Shown: in pieces, positions 7,179-13,007 of the stretch
Position numbering within the stretch: the stretch's first letter is position 1
How the letters are laid out: every line of letters starts with the position of its first letter
Origin: Cyanobacteria bacterium UBA11370
GTDB taxonomy: Bacteria > Cyanobacteriota > Cyanobacteriia > Cyanobacteriales > Coleofasciculaceae
NCBI GenBank assembly: GCA_003486645.1
Contig: DNGI01000441.1
Span: 1-13,007 of the forward strand
Length of the DNA: 13,007 nucleotides
Direction: 5' to 3'
The notes under the pieces: generated by a model
Database searches by the model: none
What the model was told of the DNA's origin: nothing
What the model saw: only the letters and a program-made list of their open reading frames with translations
Made by a program: the position numbers and the translations under genes

Positions 7179-10100
7179 TTAGGCTTTGATGGTTTGTTCC
7201 GTTGTCGTGGTACTGTTCGATTTGCCGTTACCCTGTCCGTTGTGAACTTCTAACTGACGTGCAGCTAGATATTGATACATTTGCCAACGGGTATTAATAT
7301 CATGTTGGGCTTCTTGTAGCAGGCGTTTTGCATCTTCGGGTTTGCTTTTGGTGAGCATTTTAAACCGATTTTCTTCGTACATGGATTTTTCCACTGGGAA
7401 TTTTGGCGATCGCATATCCAGTTGCAATGGATTTTTTCCATCATTTACTAAGTCTGGATTGTAGCGATACAATAACCAACGTCCCGCCTCTACCATTGCT
7501 TTTTGATGATTCATTGCCGTGGTCATATTAATCCCATGAGCAATGCAGTGAGAATAGGCAATAATTAACGATGGACCATTGTACGCTTCGGCTTCCAAAA
7601 ACGCCTTTAACGTATGTTCATCCCGCGCCCCCATCGCCACACTTGCCACGTAAACATTGCCGTAAGTCATGGCAATTAAACCGAGATCTTTCTTCGCCGC
7701 AGGTTTCCCACCCGCTGCAAATTTTGCAACCGCACCGCGAGGCGTTGCTTTTGATGCTTGACCTCCTGTATTAGAATAAACTTCGGTATCCAGAACTAGG
7801 ATATTGACGTTACGACCACTGGCAATTACGTGGTCTAAACCACCGTAACCAATATCATAGGCCCAACCGTCACCGCCAATAATCCAAACACTCTTTTTCA
7901 CTAAATAATCGGCAAGACTGAGTAATTGTTTGGCTTCGGAAGAATTGATTCCTTGGAGTTTTTGTTTCAGTTCAGCAACCCGTTCCCGTTGTTCCCAGAT
8001 ATCCGCTTCAGACTTTTGTTCAGCGTTGAGAATAGCACTGACTAAATTATCCCCAACTTCAATCGCTAATTTCTGAAGTAATTCGGCAGCAAATTGCGTA
8101 TGCTTGTCAATGGAAACACGGAATCCTAAACCAAATTCAGCGTTATCTTCAAACAAACTATTCGACCAAGCAGGTCCACGTCCATCCGCATTTTGTGTCC
8201 AAGGTGTCGTCGGTAAATTACCTCCGTAAATTGAGGAACAACCCGTCGCGTTAGCAACCATCATGCGATCGCCAAATAACTGAGTCACTAACTTAATATA
8301 AGGTGTCTCACCACACCCAGCACAAGCACCAGGGAATTCAAATAACGGTTCTTGCCATTGTTGCTGGCGGATGCGATCCAAGTTTAAAACTCGGCGATCT
8401 GGATTGGGAATTTGTAGGAAGAAATCCCAATTTTCCCGTTCTTGTTCCCGTAGCGGTAACTGAGGTTCCATATTAATGGCTTTCAGTTTAGGTTGAGATT
8501 TATTCTTCGCCGGACAAACATCCACACAAATTCCACAACCTGTACAATCTTCCGCCGCGACTTGAATCGTAAATTTCTCTCCGGCAAACTCTTTATCCTT
8601 GGTATCGATAGACTTAAATGTGGCAGGTGCAGTTTCTATAACCTGTGCATCATAGGACTTACCGCGAATTACGCTATGCGGACAAACCATGATACACTTG
8701 CCACACTGCACGCAAACATCTGGGTCCCAAACGGGAATTTCTAAGGTAATATTACGTTTTTCCCATTTCGTTGTACCCGTGGGATACGTCCCATCAATCG
8801 GCATAGCACTAACGGGCAAATCGTCCCCTTGACGGGCAATCATTTTACCCAAAACTTGGCGGACAAATTCCGGTGCTGTATCGGGAATGGGTGGGTTTAG
8901 TTCAACAGTGCTATCGACGCGATCAGGAATTTTAACGTCATACAAATGAGCCAACGTATTATCCACCGCTTCAATATTCATGCGAACAATTTCTGTCCCT
9001 TTCTTGCCGTAAGTCTTTTCTATCGACTTCTTAATTTTGGCGATCGCTTCCTCTCGCGGCAATACATTCGCTAGGGCAAAGAAGCACACTTGCATAACCG
9101 TATTAATGCGCCGTCCCATGCCACTACTAAGGGCAACTTGGGTCGCATCAATCACGTAAACTTTGAGTTGCTTCTTAATAATGTCGTCCTGCACCGGACG
9201 CGGCAAATACTTCCAGACTTCATCCGGGCTATAGGGACTATTTAACAGCAAGATAGAACCCACAGCCGCACAACTCAATACGTCTAATTTGCTGAGGAAT
9301 TCCCATTGATGACAAGCGACAAAATTCGCCTTGGTAATTAGATACGTTGAACGGATCGGTTCTGGGCCAAAACGTAAATGGGAAACGGTGACAGAACCTG
9401 ACTTTTTAGAGTCATAAACAAAGTAACCTTGAGCGTAATTATCGGTTTCTTCGCCAATAATCTTGATTGAGTTCTTATTCGCGCCAACAGTACCATCTGA
9501 CCCTAATCCATAGAACATTGCCCGGACAACGTTATCAGGTTCTGTACTAAAATTGGGTTCATAGGACAAACTCGTATTCGTCAGGTCATCATTAATCCCA
9601 ATCGTAAAATGATTCTTGGGTTTTTCACTAGCTAGGTTATCGAAAATACCCTTAACCATTGCTGGGGTAAATTCTTTCGAGGATAACCCATAACGTCCAC
9701 CCACAATCGATTTTAGATTTTGGAGTTTGGATTTTAGATTGGTGTCGGAACCAAAGTTAGCTTCATGGATGGCAGTGACGACATCTAAATATAAGGGTTC
9801 GCCGCCTGCACCGGGTTCTTTGGTTCGATCTAAAATGGCGATCGCTTTCACGGTTTCGGGCAATGCTTCCACCAACCGTTTCATATCAAAGGGGCGATAT
9901 AATCGTACTTTCAAAACGCCTACTTTTTCGCCTTGATTAATCAGATAATCGACGGTTTCATGGACGGTTTCGCAACCCGACCCCATCAATATAATCACCC
10001 GTTCCGCATCAGCATCACCCTGATATTCAAATAATTGATAGTGCCGCCCCGTTAGTTCACCAAACTTGTCCATAATGGTTTGGACAATATCCGGACAAGT

Positions 10101-10814
10101 ATTATAAAAAGGATTAACAGTTTCCCGCGCTTGGAAATAAACATCGGGGTTTTGTGCTGTACCTCTTAGTACTGGGTGATCCGGAGTTAAAGCACGATTC
10201 CGATGTGCCATTACTAGTTCATCACGAATCAGAACTCGCAAGTCATCATCGGATAGTAATTCCACTTTTTGAACTTCGTGAGAGGTGCGGAATCCATCAA
10301 AGAAATGGATGAAGGGAAGTCGTGCTTCTAAAGTAGCAGCGTGAGCAATGAGTGCGATATCATGGGCTTCTTGTACGGAGGCTGACGCTAATAATGCCCA
10401 TCCCGTAGAACGACACGCCATTACATCTTGATGATCGCCAAAAATAGATAAACCTTGGGCAGCTAGCGATCGCGCTGCAACGTGTAATACGGCTGAGGTT
10501 AATTCCCCCGCAATTTTATACATATTCGGGATCATTAATAATAATCCCTGAGATGCGGTAAATGTAGTCGTTAAAGAGCCACTTTGGAGGGCACCATGCA
10601 CCGTACCCGCAGCCCCCGCTTCACTCTGCATTTCCACGATTGAGGGAATTGTACCCCAAATGTTAGTTTTGCCTTCCGAAGCCCAGGCATCCGCCCACTC
10701 ACCCATCGGCGACGCAGGGGTAATTGGATAAATCGCAATCACTTCATTAAGTCGGTAGGCAACCTGAGCAACTGCCTCGTTACCGTCTAGGGTGGCAATA
10801 GTTCTCTTATTCAT
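7179..10814 (-). CDS. nifJ: Pyruvate:ferredoxin (flavodoxin) oxidoreductase NifJ
   Basis: 1211 residues, full length for the single-chain enzyme. It converts pyruvate and CoA to acetyl-CoA and CO2 while reducing ferredoxin or flavodoxin. The N-terminal domain carries YPITPASPMGEW with Thr32, matching the conserved pyruvate-site Thr of the family. Two [4Fe-4S] ferredoxin motifs follow: C701/C704/C707/C711 and C757/C760/C763/C767. The proximal cluster ligands are C831, C834, C859 (NATGCSS) and C1090 (SHCIAHG). The thiamine diphosphate region GDGWAYDIGYGG and NTGGQASKATPRG is intact. ATG 10814 has AAAGG 8 bases upstream. The flavoprotein gene follows in the same direction. In cyanobacteria NifJ serves fermentative or low-oxygen metabolism and, in some diazotrophs, electron supply to nitrogenase; no nif genes are here. 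A linker near residues 358-371 contains a repeat-derived insert. Confidence 0.98.
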   Translation of the reverse strand: MNKRTIATLDGNEAVAQVAYRLNEVIAIYPITPASPMGEWADAWASEGKTNIWGTIPSIVEMQSEAGAAGTVHGALQSGSLTTTFTASQGLLLMIPNMYKIAGELTSAVLHVAARSLAAQGLSIFGDHQDVMACRSTGWALLASASVQEAHDIALIAHAATLEARLPFIHFFDGFRTSHEVQKVELLSDDDLRVLIRDELVMAHRNRALTPDHPVLRGTAQNPDVYFQARETVNPFYNTCPDIVQTIMDKFGELTGRHYQLFEYQGDADAERVIILMGSGCETVHETVDYLINQGEKVGVLKVRLYRPFDMKRLVEALPETVKAIAILDRTKEPGAGGEPLYLDVVTAIHEANFGSDTNLKSKLQNLKSIVGGRYGLSSKEFTPAMVKGIFDNLASEKPKNHFTIGINDDLTNTSLSYEPNFSTEPDNVVRAMFYGLGSDGTVGANKNSIKIIGEETDNYAQGYFVYDSKKSGSVTVSHLRFGPEPIRSTYLITKANFVACHQWEFLSKLDVLSCAAVGSILLLNSPYSPDEVWKYLPRPVQDDIIKKQLKVYVIDATQVALSSGMGRRINTVMQVCFFALANVLPREEAIAKIKKSIEKTYGKKGTEIVRMNIEAVDNTLAHLYDVKIPDRVDSTVELNPPIPDTAPEFVRQVLGKMIARQGDDLPVSAMPIDGTYPTGTTKWEKRNITLEIPVWDPDVCVQCGKCIMVCPHSVIRGKSYDAQVIETAPATFKSIDTKDKEFAGEKFTIQVAAEDCTGCGICVDVCPAKNKSQPKLKAINMEPQLPLREQERENWDFFLQIPNPDRRVLNLDRIRQQQWQEPLFEFPGACAGCGETPYIKLVTQLFGDRMMVANATGCSSIYGGNLPTTPWTQNADGRGPAWSNSLFEDNAEFGLGFRVSIDKHTQFAAELLQKLAIEVGDNLVSAILNAEQKSEADIWEQRERVAELKQKLQGINSSEAKQLLSLADYLVKKSVWIIGGDGWAYDIGYGGLDHVIASGRNVNILVLDTEVYSNTGGQASKATPRGAVAKFAAGGKPAAKKDLGLIAMTYGNVYVASVAMGARDEHTLKAFLEAEAYNGPSLIIAYSHCIAHGINMTTAMNHQKAMVEAGRWLLYRYNPDLVNDGKNPLQLDMRSPKFPVEKSMYEENRFKMLTKSKPEDAKRLLQEAQHDINTRWQMYQYLAARQLEVHNGQGNGKSNSTTTTEQTIKA
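9703..9742 (-). repeat. In-frame AATCTAAAATCC repeat inside nifJ
   Basis: On the coding strand this reads CCAATCTAAAATCC, a spacer, then CCAAAATCTAAAATCG. It encodes NLKSKLQNLKS (about residues 359-369), immediately before the conserved VGGRYGLSSKEF. The 13-mer CAATCTAAAATCC is identical to 4738-4750 in the hybrid kinase. The segment falls in the linker between NifJ domains II and III, so an insertion there would be tolerated. Confidence 0.75.
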
Positions 10815-10984
10815 ACGTTACGCCTTTATTTAGATGCTGAATCATGCCCTTGGGGAAAGCTGGGATTTTGCTCCCAATTCTCGGTTTATTCTGAATACTG
10901 CATAATGTTTCTTTTTTCCCATACAAGAACACCGAAACTGTTGAGATCGTGTTACTACGAATGCTGAAGGAAAACGCCTCTTTT

Positions 10985-11007
10985 AACAACATTTAAGTTG
11001 TTTTTTT
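10985..11007 (+). terminator. Weak plus-strand hairpin with T-run upstream of nifJ
   Basis: AACAAC (10985-10990), loop ATTTAA, GTTGTT (10997-11002) and then TTTTT. Formally a terminator shape on the plus strand, but the stem is only 6 bp and mostly A-T. No plus-strand gene precedes it, so it could at most limit antisense transcription leaving nifJ. Confidence 0.25.
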
Positions 11008-11119
11008 CGGGATACAGAAGAGGCACATCCACTTCCACCCTGCCTTACTGACCGTGATTCAGGGATTTTTTTAAGGGTTTTTTAAGGTTCCGTTTTTCTC
11101 CCTGACACTTCCTATTATC

Positions 11120-11158
11120 TAACAAAAATTTATCAATGAAGGCAGAAATTTTTTGTTA
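11120..11158. repeat. AT-rich inverted repeat TAACAAAAATTT / AAATTTTTTGTTA
   Basis: Arms at 11120-11131 and 11146-11158 are complementary except for one extra base, with a 14-base spacer. It lies about 330 bp upstream of the hydrolase gene. It could be an operator for a dimeric regulator or merely a by-product of A/T-rich sequence. Confidence 0.5.
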
Positions 11159-11488
11159 AATTCTATAAAACTTGTGATGGACATAGTTGGGAAATTTCGC
11201 TAAAATAAACTGTATTACTTTTTACAGCTCTGTTGAGTTTTTAAGAAATAAGCCAGAAGACAATAGTTAAGAAATATTGTATTTCGTAACTATTTCCATC
11301 GGATTTTCATTTTTATTTACGGCAGATGGGAACTGGATGAGGTACACAACTCAGTCTGAAGGTTAGAGATAAAGCCTGTTCTACTCCTGACTTGATGACT
11401 TGGTGATTTCTGAATTCTGGTGTAATGCAAGTCTTTATTAATAAGTTTTTGAAATTGGATATCTTGTTGTAACAGGGGGTTTCTAAAA

Positions 11489-12256
11489 ATGATGTTAATA
11501 CCAACTATGCCGGATGTTCTTTGGTTAAATGTCAGCCCTAGTTTCCAACGTTTTGATCGTCCACTGCTGCGTTACTTGTCCCAGCAGCTATTAATAGCTC
11601 AATGGGAATATCTACAAAATCCAGATGAACCCAGTTCGATGGATGCACCCTTAGCGTTACTTCATGATTATCTCAAATCCTCTAATCAACCGATTAATTT
11701 AATCGGTCACAGTACGGGCGGATTATTGGGACTGCTGTATGCTCGTCAATATCCAGAACGAGTCAGATCGTTAACCCTATTATCCGTCGGAATCCATGCA
11801 GCCGTTAACTGGCAAGCCCACTACTACGTTCAACTCCATTTATTACGGTGTAGTCGTCAAATGATTCTCACTCAGATGGCTTATAAATTATTTGGCTATC
11901 ACGATAGATCAATCATTAAAGGACTAGTTAAAATCCTAGAGCAAGATTTAGACAGTTCTCCCTCACCTCACTCTTTATTTCAACGAGTTTCTGTCCCTGT
12001 CGGTGGAGTTTCTGTCCCGTTAATGATCTGTGGAAGTCGGGATGATAGCGTTGTCGATCCGAACCAATTGCAAGGATGGTTATCTTGGTTAAAAGACGGC
12101 GATCGCTTGTGGGAATGTTTGGAAGGCGGTCATTTTTTCCATCATCTTTATCCTGAATCAGTAGGGACTCAGATTTTGGACTTTTGGCAATCTTTAGGTT
12201 CTGAGTCTATCATGCACTCCCCATTTTCAACCCATATTCCGCACGACAAAATGTAG
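11489..12256 (+). CDS. Alpha/beta-fold hydrolase
   Basis: 255 residues; the substrate is unknown. The nucleophile elbow is GHSTGG with Ser75, preceded by the strand INLIG and followed by a helix LLGLLYARQYPERV, the standard alpha/beta hydrolase pattern. The likely acid is D185 or D186 in CGSRDDSVVDP, and the likely base is H215 in EGGHFFHHLYPE, so the triad is complete. A helical cap spans about 105-165. There is no signal peptide, so it should be cytoplasmic. ATG 11489 is chosen because AGGGGG lies about 9 bases upstream; the adjacent ATG at 11492 is equally possible. A short direct repeat of GAGTTTCTGTCCC gives VSVPVGGVSVP (168-177) just before the acid strand. It is divergent from nifJ and separated by 342 bp from the next gene, so it is probably monocistronic. 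It could be an esterase, lipase or haloperoxidase-like enzyme; the sequence does not decide. Confidence 0.9.
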   Translation: MMLIPTMPDVLWLNVSPSFQRFDRPLLRYLSQQLLIAQWEYLQNPDEPSSMDAPLALLHDYLKSSNQPINLIGHSTGGLLGLLYARQYPERVRSLTLLSVGIHAAVNWQAHYYVQLHLLRCSRQMILTQMAYKLFGYHDRSIIKGLVKILEQDLDSSPSPHSLFQRVSVPVGGVSVPLMICGSRDDSVVDPNQLQGWLSWLKDGDRLWECLEGGHFFHHLYPESVGTQILDFWQSLGSESIMHSPFSTHIPHDKM

Positions 12257-12290
12257 TACGTTGCCCGTTGCATTCTAAATATAAAGACCA

Positions 12291-12324
12291 ACAAGCCGTT
12301 GAACGTGGGTTTCGCTTGTCTTTT
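12291..12324 (+). terminator. Possible weak terminator after the hydrolase gene
   Basis: ACAAGC (12291-12296) pairs with GCTTGT (12314-12319) across a 17-base loop, followed by C and TTTT. The position, 35 bp past the hydrolase stop, is suitable. The stem is short and the loop long, so this is a low-confidence call. Confidence 0.3.
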
Positions 12325-12400
12325 AGACCCCATGTTCTTAACCGATAGTGTTTTCCTCAAATCGCCGGAACGGATTGAAGCTTTATAAGTTTATAGTAGG

Positions 12401-12430
12401 TTAACTCCTTGGATAGACGAGGGATATAAT
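12401..12430 (+). promoter_or_regulatory. Candidate promoter for the secreted repeat protein
   Basis: TTAACT (12401-12406), an 18-bp spacer and a perfect TATAAT (12425-12430). Transcription would begin near 12437, giving a leader of about 160 bases before the ATG at 12599. The -35 box matches TTGACA at four of six positions. Confidence 0.45.
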
Positions 12431-12521
12431 TTGTGGCGCTAAAGTTTAATTAAGTAAGTTTCAATTGATAAGTTTGAATAGACTTAAGATGGAAGTTTAC
12501 TCCAATTCAACTCTTGTTGAC

Positions 12522-12540
12522 TAAACAAGATTTGTTCAGT
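12522..12540 (+). promoter_or_regulatory. Hairpin in the presumed leader of the secreted repeat protein
   Basis: TCTTGTT (12522-12528) and AACAAGA (12534-12540) form a perfect 7-bp stem with the 5-base loop GACTA. It lies about 60 bases before the start codon, in the presumed leader. It matches no riboswitch or thermometer that I recognise. Confidence 0.4.
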
Positions 12541-12598
12541 TTTCATCCCCTAACTTTCTAGGTGAGCAAGCTCTTAATCTAGTTTCCAAGAAACCGCC

Positions 12599-13007
12599 AT
12601 GAAACTACCAAACCAACAGAACTCAAGCCGAAAGCTGGTTAGCTACTTGGGAATCCTGAGCGCCAGTGTTTTAGTTAGTCTTCCAGCATTAGCACTTATT
12701 ACTCCCAACTCTACAAACTTTAATAATTCTAGTAGGCTTGACACAACTATAAGAAATGGACAATTCTTAGCTCAGAACTCAACAGGAATTACTGCACCCA
12801 ATCGTTCTAGCACTGGTGGGACTCAACAAAATCCAACCGGAACGAATAATTTCCCTGCCAACGGTACGGGTACAATTCAACAAACTCCGACTGGAACGAA
12901 TAATTTTCCTGCCAACGGTACGGGTACAACTCAACAAACTCCGACTGGAACGAATAATTTTCCTGCCAACGGTACGGGTACAATTCAACAAACTCCAACT
13001 GGAACGA
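12599..13007 (+). CDS. Secreted protein with 18-residue repeats (5' part, cut by window end)
   Basis: The frame is open from ATG 12599 to the window edge (136 codons seen). Residues 1-32 form a signal peptide: basic residues R11 and K12, a hydrophobic core LGILSASVLVSLPA, and an ALA cleavage motif at 30-32. After a Thr/Asn/Ser-rich stretch, 18-residue units of the form GTNNFPANGTGT-I/T-QQTPT repeat from residue 81 onward. A shortened unit (GGTQQNPT) precedes them. The composition suggests an extended, exported spacer or surface stalk, probably leading to a folded domain beyond the window. Which domain that is cannot be known; a fasciclin-type cyanobacterial exoprotein is one possibility but is a guess. 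There is no strong Shine-Dalgarno (AAGAAA about 8 bases upstream). The choice of frame is supported by the signal peptide and by synonymous differences among repeats. Confidence 0.85.
   Translation, partial: MKLPNQQNSSRKLVSYLGILSASVLVSLPALALITPNSTNFNNSSRLDTTIRNGQFLAQNSTGITAPNRSSTGGTQQNPTGTNNFPANGTGTIQQTPTGTNNFPANGTGTTQQTPTGTNNFPANGTGTIQQTPTGT
12839..13007 (+). repeat. 54-bp tandem repeat, three full copies and a partial one
   Basis: Copies lie at 12839-12892, 12893-12946 and 12947-13000, with a fourth starting at 13001 and cut by the window end. Neighbouring copies differ at only two positions each (a synonymous TTC/TTT, an ATT/ACT change giving Ile/Thr, and a synonymous CCG/CCA). Such identity at DNA level indicates recent expansion or homogenisation, and copy number probably varies among strains. 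Confidence 0.95.

Larger units (their letters stand above)
10815..11488. other. 674-bp divergent AT-rich spacer between nifJ and the hydrolase
   Basis: No credible gene was found; the two short open frames inside (10807-10992 and 11313-11504, minus) have no recognisable features and overlap real starts. It must hold the nifJ and hydrolase promoters, but I see no match strong enough to call. A stem AACAAC/GTTGTT (10985-11002) is followed by T5 on the plus strand. Segment 11046-11072 resembles 6006-6032 at 22 of 27 positions, suggesting an old dispersed repeat. An AT-rich inverted repeat lies at 11120-11158. Confidence 0.6.

Noticed and set aside
6095..10814. Nitrogen-fixation cluster suggested by the name nifJ
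   Set aside because: No nif structural or assembly gene is present, and nifJ is common in non-diazotrophic cyanobacteria as a fermentation enzyme.
10807..10992. Short minus-strand open frame overlapping the nifJ start
   Set aside because: 61 residues with no recognisable domain or ribosome binding site; it overlaps nifJ by a few bases in another frame and is best explained as leader sequence.
11336..11352. Third copy of the 62-bp repeat (TGAGGTACA near the hydrolase)
   Set aside because: Only about nine bases match and the flanks differ, so chance is sufficient.
11313..11504. Short minus-strand open frame antisense to the hydrolase start
   Set aside because: 63 residues, no family resemblance, and it overlaps the well-supported hydrolase start and ribosome binding site.
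12779..12998. Minus-strand open frames with repeated protein sequence at the right edge
   Set aside because: They are antisense reflections of the 54-bp repeats. The plus frame has a signal peptide and synonymous differences, which favours it as the true gene.
12839..13007. Possible CRISPR array
   Set aside because: The 54-bp units abut without unique spacers and are in frame with a coding sequence, so they are protein repeats.

Overview
The window looks like a piece of a filamentous or otherwise repeat-rich cyanobacterial chromosome. The main evidence is ten copies of the octamer GCGATCGC (HIP1), starting at 1151, 1617, 2231, 7063, 7406, 8265, 9040, 9838, 10466 and 12099. Further support comes from heptamer tracts built on CCCCACT, high-copy-looking palindromes between genes, and cyanobacteria-typical protein families. 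The genus cannot be fixed from this sequence alone.

Layout. 1-118: an intergenic repeat with a heptamer tract. 119-2461 (minus): a CheA-type histidine kinase. 2462-2773: a divergent promoter region with an imperfect tandem repeat. 2774-5806 (plus): a large cytoplasmic hybrid histidine kinase (PAS-HisKA-HATPase-REC-REC-Hpt). 5807-6094: a gene-free, repeat-dense convergent region. 6095-7105 (minus): a dihydroorotate-dehydrogenase-like flavoprotein. 7179-10814 (minus): nifJ, pyruvate:ferredoxin/flavodoxin oxidoreductase, directly upstream of the flavoprotein gene and probably co-transcribed with it. 10815-11488: a long AT-rich divergent spacer. 11489-12256 (plus): an alpha/beta hydrolase. 12599 to the window end (plus): the 5' part of a secreted protein with near-identical 54-bp repeats.

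How the genes work together. The two kinases are divergently transcribed from one intergenic region and are bracketed by a 62-bp inverted repeat, so they form a natural unit, although no che or response-regulator partner is present. nifJ and the flavoprotein gene form a probable redox operon: NifJ makes acetyl-CoA and reduced ferredoxin or flavodoxin from pyruvate, and the flavoprotein lacks the class 1A PyrD catalytic cysteine, so a role in pyrimidine synthesis is doubtful. The hydrolase and the secreted protein look like separate transcription units.

The most distinctive signal is repeat invasion. The same families of short dispersed sequence occur between genes and also in frame inside coding regions: the CheA linker and first CheW domain, the hybrid kinase ATPase and second receiver domains, and a NifJ inter-domain linker. 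No CRISPR array, tRNA, rRNA, transposase or defence cassette was found. I did not see a convincing new multi-gene system.
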